Assembly: GCF_016598615.1 (NCBI RefSeq)
Contig: NZ_CP066831.1
Coordinates: forward strand, 310,001 to 374,000
Reading direction: 5' to 3'
From: Streptomyces liliifuscus
GTDB taxonomy: Bacteria > Actinomycetota > Actinomycetes > Streptomycetales > Streptomycetaceae
Length of the DNA: 64,000 nt
The translations under genes and the position numbers were made by a program. The notes under the pieces are model-generated. The model worked only from the letters and a program-made list of their open reading frames with translations. It was not told the origin of the DNA and did no database searches. Positions 9,443 through 17,384 of the stretch are shown one piece after another; within the stretch, counting starts at the first letter, position 1, and the number at the start of each line of letters is the position of its first letter.

Positions 9443-10387
9443 TCAGGCAACAGGCGGGACGACGATGACCTTGCCGTGCACCGCGCCTTCGGCGGCCCGG
9501 GCGTGGAGCGCCGAGAGCTCGGCCAGCGGCACCCGCTCGGCAACGTCGACGCGCAGCTCCCCGCGGTCGATCAGCGCTACGAGCCGCGACAGCTGGTTGG
9601 CGTCGCTGCGGACGAACAGGTCGATGCCGCGTACGCCGCGCTCCTCGTCGGTGGGCGCGGGCATCCACACCGTCGTGTTCACCACGACGCCGCCCGGACG
9701 GACCAGCGTGACGAGCGCGGCCAGCTCGGCCGGGTCGACCGGTGCGAGGTTGAGCACGACGTCGACCGGCTCGGTCACCGCCGCGGTCACCCCGGTGGTG
9801 GTGTGGTCGATGATCTCGTCGGCGCCGGCCGACTCGACCGCCTCGCGGCTGCGCGGGCCGACCGTGGCGATCACATGGGCATCGGCTCCCTTGGCCAGTT
9901 GCACGGCGTAGCCGCCGACCGCTCCACCGGCGCCGTTGATCAGCACGCGTTGCCCGGCCGTCAGCTTGGCGTGGTCGAACAGCGCCTGCCACGCGGTGAG
10001 GCCCACGATCGGCAGGGCGGCGGCGTCGGGCAGGGGGACGCTCTTGGGAGCCGGCGTCAGGACCTCGGCCGGCGCGAGGACGTACTCCGCGGCAGCACCG
10101 TTCCCGTCCATCGGCAGGAAGCCGATGACGTCGTCGCCGACCGCTATGCCGTCCACGCCCTCGCCCAGCGCGTCGACCGTGCCGGCGACGTCGATGCCGG
10201 GAGTGTGCGGCAGCACCACCGGGATGGGGCCACGCATGAAGCCGCCGCGGATGTTGCCGTCGACGGGGTTGAACGACGTCGCCGCGACGCGGATCCGGAC
10301 CTCACCGGCCCCGGGGACGGGCTGCTCCACGTCCTCGTAGCGCAGGACGCCGGGGTCGCCGTACTCGTGGAAACGTACTGCCTTCAT
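9443..10387 (-). CDS. NADP-dependent quinone oxidoreductase-like (MDR superfamily)
   Basis: This 314-residue zinc-free medium-chain dehydrogenase/reductase starts with MKAVRFHEYGDP. It has the GroES-like region (PHTPGIDVAGTVDALG) and a Rossmann nucleotide-binding segment (LINGAGGAVGGYAVQLAKG) near residues 148-165. No structural zinc cysteines are seen, which matches the quinone reductase branch. Two copies of a perfect palindrome lie 33 and 70 bases ahead of its start, and the gene diverges from a MarR regulator. It is likely induced by an electrophile or phenolic ligand; that last point is inference. Confidence 0.87.
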   Translation of the reverse strand: MKAVRFHEYGDPGVLRYEDVEQPVPGAGEVRIRVAATSFNPVDGNIRGGFMRGPIPVVLPHTPGIDVAGTVDALGEGVDGIAVGDDVIGFLPMDGNGAAAEYVLAPAEVLTPAPKSVPLPDAAALPIVGLTAWQALFDHAKLTAGQRVLINGAGGAVGGYAVQLAKGADAHVIATVGPRSREAVESAGADEIIDHTTTGVTAAVTEPVDVVLNLAPVDPAELAALVTLVRPGGVVVNTTVWMPAPTDEERGVRGIDLFVRSDANQLSRLVALIDRGELRVDVAERVPLAELSALHARAAEGAVHGKVIVVPPVA

Positions 10388-10419
10388 TTCGGTTCTCACC
10401 TTCACTGCGATCCGATGTA

Positions 10420-10433
10420 CTTCGAATTCGAAG
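10420..10433. promoter_or_regulatory. Palindromic operator copy 1 (MarR-type)
   Basis: CTTCGAATTCGAAG is a perfect 14-bp palindrome located 33 bases ahead of the oxidoreductase start. The same word occurs twice more in this intergenic region. Confidence 0.8.
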
Positions 10434-10456
10434 CACCTGCCGATGACACTACCTCT

Positions 10457-10472
10457 GCTTCGAATTCGAAGC
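10457..10472. promoter_or_regulatory. Palindromic operator copy 2 (MarR-type)
   Basis: GCTTCGAATTCGAAGC is a perfect 16-bp palindrome with the same core as copy 1 and centred 38 bases from it. Confidence 0.8.
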
Positions 10473-10489
10473 AAGTGCTGTCGGTCACT

Positions 10490-10735
10490 GCCGGTGCGAG
10501 CGCATCGCCTCGGCGAGTTCGGCGGCGGCCTGGTCGATGCAGGCGCGCAGCCGCGTCGCACGCTGCGAGCCGTGGCCCGCCAGTCGGTGGGGCCCGCGAC
10601 GACGACCGTGGGCACGGGGTCGGCATGCACGTCGGTCAGGCGCCCGCGCATCACCTGCGCGAAGTCGGGTGGCTGCCGGCGAGAGCCGCTGTCGAGCGCC
10701 GGCAGCACCGGCATGCCCCACAGGTCCGATGAGGC
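10490..10735 (-). pseudogene. Broken hypothetical gene in the MarR/oxidoreductase intergenic region
   Basis: A minus-strand frame reads MPVLPALDSGSRRQPPDF and PVPTVVVAGPTDWRATA, then must shift frame to reach LRACIDQAAAELAEAMRS and a stop. It could be a remnant of a small gene displaced between the operators. I do not recognise the family, and it may be chance. Confidence 0.3.
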
Positions 10736-10757
10736 TGGTACGGCGGCACGCCACACT

Positions 10758-10771
10758 CTTCGAATTCGAAG
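10758..10771. promoter_or_regulatory. Palindromic operator copy 3, ahead of marR
   Basis: CTTCGAATTCGAAG recurs 15 bases before the MarR start codon, implying autoregulation by the MarR protein. Confidence 0.8.
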
Positions 10772-10786
10772 CAGTAAACTCCGGTC

Positions 10787-11290
10787 ATGCCTGATTCACC
10801 GCCGTCGCTCGACCCCGTGCAGCTCGGTGCCTACTTCGACCTCGTCGAGGTGACCAGCCTGCTCCGGCATGCGGTCGAGCAGCAGCTGCGCGAGACCGGC
10901 GATCTCAGCTATGTGCAGTTCCAACTGCTGGCCCGCCTCGGAGACTCGCCGACGGGCAGCCATCGCATGACCGACCTGGCCGACGGCGTCGTCTACAGCC
11001 GCAGTGGCCTGACCTACCAGGTAGGTCTGCTCGAAAAGGAGGGCCTGGCCGTCCGCGCTCCCTCGCCCGACGACGAGCGGAGCATCACCGTCACCATCAC
11101 CGATGCCGGGCGCGAGCTGCTTGCGAAGGTGCTGCCGGGTCACGTCGAGGTGGTCAGCGGCCTCCTGTTCGAGCCGCTTTCGCGCGACGACGCCAAGACT
11201 CTCGCAGGCCTGCTGGCCCCGGTGCGCGACCACATGCGCTCGACGCCACCTCGCTCGGCCGCGCCTCGCCGCCGCAAAGGTGGAGCATAA
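10787..11290 (+). CDS. MarR-family transcriptional regulator
   Basis: This 167-residue protein has the winged helix-turn-helix of the MarR family: LSYVQFQLLARLGDS, then MTDLADGVVYSRSGLTYQV as the recognition region, and PSPDDERSITVTITDAGREL as the wing. The wing carries the conserved DxR signature. The three identical palindromes between it and the divergent oxidoreductase gene are its probable binding sites, so it is expected to repress both itself and the oxidoreductase/hydrolase pair. Confidence 0.9.
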   Translation: MPDSPPSLDPVQLGAYFDLVEVTSLLRHAVEQQLRETGDLSYVQFQLLARLGDSPTGSHRMTDLADGVVYSRSGLTYQVGLLEKEGLAVRAPSPDDERSITVTITDAGRELLAKVLPGHVEVVSGLLFEPLSRDDAKTLAGLLAPVRDHMRSTPPRSAAPRRRKGGA

Positions 11291-11448
11291 GGACTCGACG
11301 CGCGTCGGAGCCCCGAGGACCGCAGCGGATCAGAACGAGTGCGATCAGCCGGGCGACAGGCTCGATCCACCGGCCGACGAACCATCGGCGAGGAGACGAG
11401 AACCCACGGACGCGCGGTGACCTTCACAGTCTTCGAAGACGCCGACCG

Positions 11449-12030
11449 GTGGGGCAGTACCTCGCCGAGGCCGGGATGCCGCAGGTCGCGGCCGTCGACG
11501 TCGACGAGACGCGACACCACGTCTTCGGCCGGGACTGGCGACGGCAATCAGTGGAGCAGTTGGTGCAACACCGGGCTCGCGCAGCACTCACGCCCGTAGC
11601 GACACGGCACGCAACCGCCTCCGCGAGTGGCCCGGGCGACCGGTTGCCGCGCGCCACGTTCGAGGACGGCGTGCTCAAGGCACTGCGCACCTGGCACACC
11701 CCGCGCGAATTCGCGACCAGCGTGCTGCTGCACTCCCCTCTCGTTCCGCCGGGTTCCCCCGACCCGGTCGCGGACCTGCGCGGCGCCATCATCACCGCCC
11801 TCGACGCGCTGCAGATCTACCCCGCGGGCGTCAAGGCGCACGAGGCTCTCACCGCCACCTGCATTGCGGCCTCGCCCACCCACAAGGCCGCCGCCCGACA
11901 GCTGGGGGTGCCCTACGGCACCTACCGGCGTCACCTCGCCCTGGCCAAAGAACGCCTCATCGAACACCTGCTGCGACGACCAGCCACGACATCCACACCG
12001 GCCCCACCACACTCTTTGCCGCAGGACTGA
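11449..12030 (+). CDS. C-terminal HTH-type domain protein, probably truncated
   Basis: The 193-residue frame ends in a helix-turn-helix-like block (CIAASPTHKAAARQLGVPY, then GTYRRHLALAKERLIEHLL) that resembles the C-terminus of longer actinobacterial regulators or ATPases. In another frame the DNA just upstream reads FTVFEDADRW and shifts at about 11449 into GQYLAEAGMPQVAAVDVD, so the present GTG start may be the scar of a frameshift. No good ribosome binding site is seen. I read it as a partial or decayed gene rather than an intact regulator. Confidence 0.45.
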   Translation: MGQYLAEAGMPQVAAVDVDETRHHVFGRDWRRQSVEQLVQHRARAALTPVATRHATASASGPGDRLPRATFEDGVLKALRTWHTPREFATSVLLHSPLVPPGSPDPVADLRGAIITALDALQIYPAGVKAHEALTATCIAASPTHKAAARQLGVPYGTYRRHLALAKERLIEHLLRRPATTSTPAPPHSLPQD

Positions 12031-12257
12031 GATCTCTGCGGAACCGCTGGGCAAGTTGGCCTCGGCGGTCACCAGCACGTCGATCACGCTGGTCAGCTCC
12101 GACTTTCGAGATCCCCGTCAGCGTCAGGCACTGAACGCCTGCATCGCCAAGTGCTCCTCGATTACAGCGACTTCGCTCTCCCCGGACCGGGAGAAGTGCG
12201 GAACGTACGCCCGACGAAGACGCACTGATCCGCAATCCTGCAACCCCACACGGCTGT

Positions 12258-12764
12258 TCAGTCTCCCTCGCGCCCCAGTACGTACAGGTGCGGCAGGTTG
12301 ACCACGATCGCCTCCTGGGTGCTGCGCGCGATGACGACCACCGCCTCCTCGGCGGGATCGGGGTTCTCCTCGCGGTGCGGGACGAACGGGGGGACGAAGA
12401 TGTAGTCGCCCGGGGAGGTGCGCAGCCGTACCTCTTCGGGCTGTGGGCCCGAGTCGTCGAGGAAGACGAACTCGGGGTGTCCGCTGACGACATGGATGGC
12501 TGTCTCGGACTCACCGTGGTGGTGGTCGGAGGACGAGGTGGAGGGGGCGACGTGGGTCTGGCCCATCCACAGCTTCTCGGAGCCGACCGTGTTGCCGCTG
12601 ATGGCGGCGAAGCGGCGCATCCCGCCGGTCTGGGCGGTGTCGCCGTCGAGCGCGTCGGCGCGGATGTGGTGCAGCCGGGTGCGCAGGGGCGTTGCCTCAT
12701 GCCCCGCGGTGTCGTGCAGGTGAGGGTGGAATCCTTCGCCGGGGGTCGTCAACGGCTCGCTCAT
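12258..12764 (-). CDS. Cupin-domain protein next to the Rrf2 gene
   Basis: This 168-residue cupin has the metal-binding cluster SSSDHHHGESETAIHVVSG (motif 1) and SPGDYIFVPPFVPHREEN (motif 2 with His). The start codon lies only seven bases after a clear -10 hexamer, so the mRNA is probably leaderless. The shared promoter layout with the leader peptide at 14348 suggests common control by the divergent Rrf2 regulator. Specific chemistry is not readable. Confidence 0.8.
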   Translation of the reverse strand: MSEPLTTPGEGFHPHLHDTAGHEATPLRTRLHHIRADALDGDTAQTGGMRRFAAISGNTVGSEKLWMGQTHVAPSTSSSDHHHGESETAIHVVSGHPEFVFLDDSGPQPEEVRLRTSPGDYIFVPPFVPHREENPDPAEEAVVVIARSTQEAIVVNLPHLYVLGREGD

Positions 12765-12771
12765 GGGTCGG

Positions 12772-12809
12772 ACGTTAGAGCTGTCCGGAAAAAGATGTCA
12801 AGAGGTGTC
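12772..12809 (-). promoter_or_regulatory. Leaderless promoter of the cupin gene with GACACC half-site
   Basis: On the minus strand TTGACA (12796-12801) and TAACGT (12772-12777) are separated by 18 bases, and the ATG begins seven bases after the -10. GGACACC lies just ahead of the -35. The same spacer lengths and the same GGTGTC/GACACC element occur at the leader-peptide promoter near 14311. Confidence 0.65.
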
Positions 12810-12902
12810 CATTGCGCTTCACCTGCGGCAATGTTCCCGCAATGGAAGGGGAGAAGTAGTGGACGCCGTCGCTGCCGCTGTCCCGTCGGGCATCATGTGC
12901 GC

Positions 12903-13337
12903 ATGCATATCTCCGCGAAGGCGGACTACGCCACGCGGGCCCTCCTGGAGCTCGCCCGCGAACCTGCCCGCCCCCTCACGTGCGAGGCCATCGCCTCCTC
13001 GCAGCAGATCCCGTTCCGCTTTCTGAAGTCCGTGGTGGGCGAGCTGCGGAAGGCCGGTCTGGTGCGCAGCCAGCGCGGCTGCGAGGGCGGTTACTGGCTC
13101 GGCCGGTCCGCCGACGAGATCACGCTCCTGGATGTGGCGCGCGCCGTGGACGGCGAGTTGATCACCCTGCGGGGAGAGTCACTGACCGGGCTCGACTATC
13201 CCGGTCCCGCCGCCGGTCTGCCCGGGGTGTGGCGTCGGATCGAAGCGGATGCCGCGGCGATCCTCGGCGGAACCACGCTGACCGCGCTGCTGCCCACCGA
13301 CGCGGGGAGTCAGTTGAGCCGGAAGGGAGCGGCGTGA
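12903..13337 (+). CDS. Rrf2-family transcriptional regulator (CymR-like candidate)
   Basis: This 144-residue protein starts MHISAKADYATRALLELAR, the standard Rrf2 opening, followed by the winged HTH (IASSQQIPFRFLKSVVGEL, LRKAGLVRSQRGCEGGYWL). It lacks the three-cysteine cluster of IscR-type Fe-S sensors and has only one Cys, which fits the CymR/cysteine-metabolism branch better. It overlaps the DsbA-like gene by four bases. A perfect GACACC-AAAA-GGTGTC palindrome at the downstream operon promoter is its likely site. The cysteine link is inference from context. Confidence 0.82.
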   Translation: MHISAKADYATRALLELAREPARPLTCEAIASSQQIPFRFLKSVVGELRKAGLVRSQRGCEGGYWLGRSADEITLLDVARAVDGELITLRGESLTGLDYPGPAAGLPGVWRRIEADAAAILGGTTLTALLPTDAGSQLSRKGAA

Positions 13338-14251
13338 CCGGCATGGCGGGTGATCCGTCGGTGGAGGTGGTGGAGTACACCGATCCGCTGTGCCCTTGGT
13401 CCTGGGGGTCGGAGCCCGTCCTGCGCAGGCTCCGTGCGGCTCTGACCGGCCAGGTCCGCTGGCGCCGCGTGTACTGCATTCTCTTCGACCACGACGACGA
13501 CCCCGCACCCGACGCGGCGGCGGAGACCGCCTGGTACTCCCGTTACGTCGAGGACATCAGCGGCCACACACACGCGCCCAGGGCGCTGCGACTGAGCCGG
13601 GTCGCGGCGAGTTCATGGCCGGCCTCACTCGTCGCCAAGGCCGCCGAACTGCAAGGTCCCGAGGTGGCCGAGCGGGTGCTGCGCCGATTGCGGGAAACCG
13701 TTTTCGTCCTCGGCGAACCGGCCGACACACCGGTGCTCGCCCTGTCGGCCGCACGGGGTGTCTTCGGCCTGGATCCCGCCCGGCTGGCATCCGACGCGGC
13801 ATCAGCCGGCGTACTGGAGCGGGTGCGTGCCGACCACGCCGAGGCACGTCGCCCGGTCCGCGAGTTGTTGTCCGCGCAGGACGGATCCCCGCATCCCGGC
13901 GCCGCCAAGGAGACCCCCGACGGCAGGTACCGGTACGCGCTGCCCACGCTGCTCCTCCGTTCGCCCGCAGGTGTTCGAGCGGTGCCCGGCTGGCGGTCGT
14001 ACGAGGACTACGCCGTCGCGGTCGACACGTTGGCGCCGGGGCTGCTGCCGGACCCTGTGACGCTGGAAGCGGCGCAGGCCCTCGATCGGTACCGGAGCCT
14101 GACCGGCCCCGAGCGCGAGCTACTGACACATGGCCCGTGGCCGCCTGCCGGTGCCGTGCGGATCGACACCGGCAACGGCCCGCTCTGGCTGCATCCGGCG
14201 GAGGCCGCGACGCACCCGGCCACCGGTCGCAGCGCTCCCGCCGCGCCCTGA
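13334..14251 (+). CDS. DsbA-family (thioredoxin-fold) protein
   Basis: This 305-residue protein begins with a thioredoxin-like strand and the motif YTDPLCPWSWGSEPVLRRL; the single-cysteine CPWS replaces the usual CxxC. This places it with the FrnE/2-hydroxychromene-carboxylate-isomerase-like group rather than with classical periplasmic DsbA. No signal peptide is present. GTG 13334 overlaps the Rrf2 stop (GTGA), so the regulator and this protein are made together. It may act in thiol or glutathione-like redox chemistry linked to sulfur supply. Confidence 0.8.
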   Translation: MTGMAGDPSVEVVEYTDPLCPWSWGSEPVLRRLRAALTGQVRWRRVYCILFDHDDDPAPDAAAETAWYSRYVEDISGHTHAPRALRLSRVAASSWPASLVAKAAELQGPEVAERVLRRLRETVFVLGEPADTPVLALSAARGVFGLDPARLASDAASAGVLERVRADHAEARRPVRELLSAQDGSPHPGAAKETPDGRYRYALPTLLLRSPAGVRAVPGWRSYEDYAVAVDTLAPGLLPDPVTLEAAQALDRYRSLTGPERELLTHGPWPPAGAVRIDTGNGPLWLHPAEAATHPATGRSAPAAP

Positions 14252-14253
14252 CA

Positions 14254-14278
14254 GGCCTCTGATCAGCGGTCAGAGGCC
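14254..14278. terminator. Hairpin after the DsbA-like gene
   Basis: GGCCTCTGA (14254-14262) and TCAGAGGCC (14270-14278) form a perfect 9-bp stem directly after the stop codon. It separates the rrf2/dsbA-like unit from the next promoter. Confidence 0.65.
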
Positions 14279-14292
14279 GTCCCGCCCAATGA

Positions 14293-14340
14293 GACACCAA
14301 AAGGTGTCCATTGACAGCCGCTGACGAACGGCCCCAGGAT
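14293..14340 (+). promoter_or_regulatory. Promoter and Rrf2-type operator of the sulfur operon
   Basis: GACACC-AAAA-GGTGTC (14293-14308) is a perfect inverted repeat ending two bases before the -35 hexamer TTGACA (14311-14316). An 18-base spacer leads to CAGGAT (14335-14340). The ATG of the leader peptide comes seven bases later, so transcription probably starts at or next to that ATG. The same word AGGTGTCCATTG occurs at the rrf2/cupin intergenic region. Confidence 0.7.
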
Positions 14341-14347
14341 GTGCAGC

Positions 14348-14422
14348 ATGCTTACGACGCACCCCGGTGTGGTGTGCCGCTACGTGGACCTGCGGCGCAC
14401 GTGCAGCGCTCTCTGTCGCTGA
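14348..14422 (+). CDS. Putative cysteine-type leader peptide (24 residues)
   Basis: The tiny frame ends CRYVDLRRTCSALCR and stops. This matches the pattern of short actinobacterial leader peptides (VDL-R-x-x-SAxC) found ahead of sulfur-assimilation operons, where ribosome stalling at Cys codons controls the genes downstream. It has four Cys codons in 24. It lies at the presumed transcription start, so it would be leaderless, and the operon's first structural gene begins 314 bases later. Attenuation by cysteine supply is inferred from this family, not shown. Confidence 0.72.
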   Translation: MLTTHPGVVCRYVDLRRTCSALCR

Positions 14423-14736
14423 CCGACCGCCTCCCACGGCCCACAGGCGCCTGACCGCTCCCGCCGGCACCGGCTTCCCGCCGTACCACCGTCCTGCGTT
14501 CGTCATCTCGCGCCCTTTCCTTCGCGCCTCGTCGCCTCCCCTCCTCACGCCTCACGGCTCTCCCCCGCGAAACCGCCGACGCCTCATGCCTTGAGTTCGG
14601 CATGCCCCTGTGCGCACCGCTGCGCGCCGGCATGCCTGCCCCGGGATGCGCCGACGACCGACGCGGCGGGGGAACCGCCCTCGTGCACCGGCCCGCCGTC
14701 CTGCCACGGACCGGTGCCCTCGAAGAAAGAACTGAG
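14423..14736 (+). other. Leader region between leader peptide and first operon gene
   Basis: This stretch of about 310 bases has no gene of its own. It is the probable attenuator region of the operon: GC-rich segments follow the leader peptide stop, but I could not settle on one terminator/antiterminator pair by eye. GAAGAAAGA just before 14737 is the likely ribosome binding site for the binding-protein gene. Confidence 0.5.
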
Positions 14737-16308
14737 ATGTCCGGACGACTCACGCCGCATCACCCCAGGCCCAACCTCCGCTCCGCCCAACGACCCGAGC
14801 GGCTGCGCGCCGCGGCCCTGGGAACCGTCCTCGTCACCCTGCTCGCCCCCGCCCTCAGCGCCTGCGGCGGCGACGCCGCCTCCGCGGGCGGCAGCTCCAC
14901 CCTGAAGTGGACCTCCTCCTACTTCCCCACCCACTGGGACCCGGTGGTCGGCGGCAGCGGTGCCCAGTTCCGCGAACTCGCCCTGGTGTACGCCTCGTTG
15001 ACCCGCACCGACGAGTCCGGCAAGGCCGTCCCGGACCTGGCCAAGAGCTGGGAGTACAACGCCAAGGGTGACGAGATCACCTTCCACCTGCGGTCCGGCC
15101 TGAAGTTCAGCGACGGCGAACCGGTCGACGCGACCGCGGTGAAGGCGGCCATCGAACGCGCGAAGAAGCAGAAGAACTCGGCGCTCTTCGGCGACCTGAC
15201 CTCCATCAAGTCCGTGGACGCCAAGGGGCTGGACGCGGTCGTCCATCTCAGCCAGGTCGACTACCAGATCCCGCAGCTGTTCGGTCAGCGCGTGCTCCAG
15301 ATCGCCAGCCCCAAGGCGGCCAAGTCCCCGGAGAAGCTGGACCAGAACCCGGTCGGCGCGGGCCCGTTCACCGTCACGCAGATCGTGCCGGGCACCAAGG
15401 CGGTCCTGAAGAAGAACCCCGACTACTGGGACGCCGAGAACATCCACATCGACAACGTCGAACTGACCTCGGCCCCCGACTCCTCCACCGTCGTCTCCGG
15501 CCTGCAGACCGGTGTCTACAACTTCGCCGACATCGACCCCAGCCAGGCGGGAGCCGCCAAGAAGGCCGGGCTCGACGTCTTCGTCCAGCCAGGCTTCAAC
15601 GCCTCCAACCTCAGTCTGAACGTCAACAAGGCACCGTTCGACAACGACAAGGTCGTCGACGCGGTCCGCCACGCGATCAACCGCCAGGAGTTCGTCGACA
15701 AGCTGACCTTCGGCTACGGCTCGGTGACCAACCAGCCGTTCCCCAAGGGGTACGTGGCCTACGACCCGGAGTCGGAGAACAGCTACCCCTACGACCCGGC
15801 GAAGTCGAAGAAGCTCCTCACCGAGGCGGGATACAAGCCGGGCAAGCTCAAGCTGAACCTGGTGATCCCGGCGGAGGACCCGCAGGCGGAGATCGTCCAG
15901 TCCCAGCTGGCGAAGGTCGGCATCACCGTCACCATCAAGATCGACAAGAACTGGGCGACACCGTTCTTCGCCAAGGACCTCACGTTCTCCCTCTACGGGA
16001 CGACCGGCCGTGACTCCGCCGCGCAGACCCTCACCGCGCACTTCGGCCCCAACGGCCCGCTCAACCTCAGCTCGCCGTACGAACCGGCGGGCTTCGAGGC
16101 GGCCATCGCCAAGGTCCGCCAGACCCCGCTGGACTCGCCGGACTACGCCAAGGTCCTCCAGGCAGCGACCCGGGCCGGCCTGGAAAGCAAGGCGCTGGTC
16201 TTCACCTACTCCCAGCCGAACCTCATCGCCAAGAGCAAGTCCATCTCCGAACTGCCCAAGAACCCGGCCCACATCGACTGGACCGGCGTGACCATCGACG
16301 GCAACTGA
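14737..16308 (+). CDS. ABC transporter substrate-binding lipoprotein (SBP_bac_5 type)
   Basis: This 523-residue protein has a lipoprotein signal ending in LSACGGD. The rest is the family-5 extracellular binding fold (dipeptide/oligopeptide/nickel type): VPDLAKSWEYNAKGDEITF, HLRSGLKFSDGEPV and NPVGAGPFTV are typical blocks. It should capture the operon's substrate at the outer face and hand it to the two permeases encoded immediately downstream. The oxygenases in the operon suggest an organosulfur compound rather than a plain peptide. The ATG at 14737 is chosen because the signal peptide starts there. Confidence 0.9.
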   Translation: MSGRLTPHHPRPNLRSAQRPERLRAAALGTVLVTLLAPALSACGGDAASAGGSSTLKWTSSYFPTHWDPVVGGSGAQFRELALVYASLTRTDESGKAVPDLAKSWEYNAKGDEITFHLRSGLKFSDGEPVDATAVKAAIERAKKQKNSALFGDLTSIKSVDAKGLDAVVHLSQVDYQIPQLFGQRVLQIASPKAAKSPEKLDQNPVGAGPFTVTQIVPGTKAVLKKNPDYWDAENIHIDNVELTSAPDSSTVVSGLQTGVYNFADIDPSQAGAAKKAGLDVFVQPGFNASNLSLNVNKAPFDNDKVVDAVRHAINRQEFVDKLTFGYGSVTNQPFPKGYVAYDPESENSYPYDPAKSKKLLTEAGYKPGKLKLNLVIPAEDPQAEIVQSQLAKVGITVTIKIDKNWATPFFAKDLTFSLYGTTGRDSAAQTLTAHFGPNGPLNLSSPYEPAGFEAAIAKVRQTPLDSPDYAKVLQAATRAGLESKALVFTYSQPNLIAKSKSISELPKNPAHIDWTGVTIDGN

Positions 16309-16352
16309 CACTCCGTCACCACTGAGAGTCCACCACTGAGAGGGGGCAACCC

Positions 16353-17381
16353 ATGACGACGACGGAGGCTCAGGCCACACCCGACGTCCGTCGCACGGTC
16401 GCCGCGGCCAGGACGCGGCACACACTGGGCCGCATCCTGGTCACCCTCGCCCGGTCGATCGCGATCTTCGTGCCCGTCTTCCTGGTCGCGACGTTCGTGA
16501 CGTTCGCGCTGCGATCGCTGAGCGGGCTCAGCCCGGCGCGGATCCAGCTGGGCGAGGAGGCGACACCAGAGGCCATCGCCCGAGTCGAGGCGCAGTGGGG
16601 CCTCGACCGGCCCTTCCTCGTCCAGTACGGGGACTGGTTCAACGGCGTCCTGCACGGACAGCTCGGAGCGAGCTGGACCAACGGCGCCGACATCTCCACA
16701 CTGATCGGCCTCGGCCTCGGCGTGAGCCTGTCGGTGGCGACCTTCGCCCTGCTCATCGGCGTGGTCGCGGGGTTCGGCCTCGGCACGCTCGCGGCGCTGC
16801 GCCGCACCACCTGGATCGACCGCGCCATCACCGGCTTCGTCACGGCGATATCCGTGATGCCGGCCTTCGTCGTCGGCATCGTGCTCGTCGCGGTCTTCGC
16901 CGTCGGACTGAACCTGTTCCCCTCCGCCGGATACGTACCGGCGGAGCAGGGGTTCGGTCCGTGGCTGGCCCACATCACCCTGCCCGCCGTCGCGTTGAGC
17001 TTCGATGTCGTCGCCGACGTCGCCCGTCAGCTGCGCTCCAGCCTTGTCGCGGCCTACTCCGAGAACTATGTGACCGGCGCCGTGGTACGGGGATTGAGCA
17101 AACGCCGGATCTTCTTCGGCCATGTGCTGCGCAACGGTCTCGGCCCCGCGCTCGCCACCCTCGGCCTGAAGTTCCCCTCCCTCGTCGGCGCCTCCGTCGT
17201 CACCGAGTGGATCTTCGGCCTCCAGGGGTTCGGCCGGTTCGCGAACGACTCGGCCCAGGCCGGCGACGTACCCGCCGTGCAGGGGGTGCTGGTCGTGTCG
17301 ATCGTGCTGGTCGTCGTGTTCAACCTGGTCGTCAACCTGGTGCTGGCGCGTGTGACGCCCGCATCCCAGCGGGGAGTGTGA
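16353..17381 (+). CDS. ABC transporter permease, DppB-like
   Basis: This 342-residue membrane protein has the BPD-transporter inner-membrane domain. It includes a long periplasmic loop after the first helix (EAQWGLDRPFLVQYGDWF is the classic DppB/OppB block) and the EAA-like cytoplasmic loop (VVRGLSKRRIFFGHVLRNG). About six hydrophobic helices are visible. It starts 44 bases after the binding-protein gene and pairs with the next permease. Confidence 0.92.
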   Translation: MTTTEAQATPDVRRTVAAARTRHTLGRILVTLARSIAIFVPVFLVATFVTFALRSLSGLSPARIQLGEEATPEAIARVEAQWGLDRPFLVQYGDWFNGVLHGQLGASWTNGADISTLIGLGLGVSLSVATFALLIGVVAGFGLGTLAALRRTTWIDRAITGFVTAISVMPAFVVGIVLVAVFAVGLNLFPSAGYVPAEQGFGPWLAHITLPAVALSFDVVADVARQLRSSLVAAYSENYVTGAVVRGLSKRRIFFGHVLRNGLGPALATLGLKFPSLVGASVVTEWIFGLQGFGRFANDSAQAGDVPAVQGVLVVSIVLVVVFNLVVNLVLARVTPASQRGV

Positions 17382-17384
17382 ACC

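Noticed and set aside
9407..10732. Plus-strand frame of 441 codons opposite the oxidoreductase
   Set aside because: Composition is shadow-like; the minus strand encodes a full MDR-type oxidoreductase with a nucleotide-binding motif.
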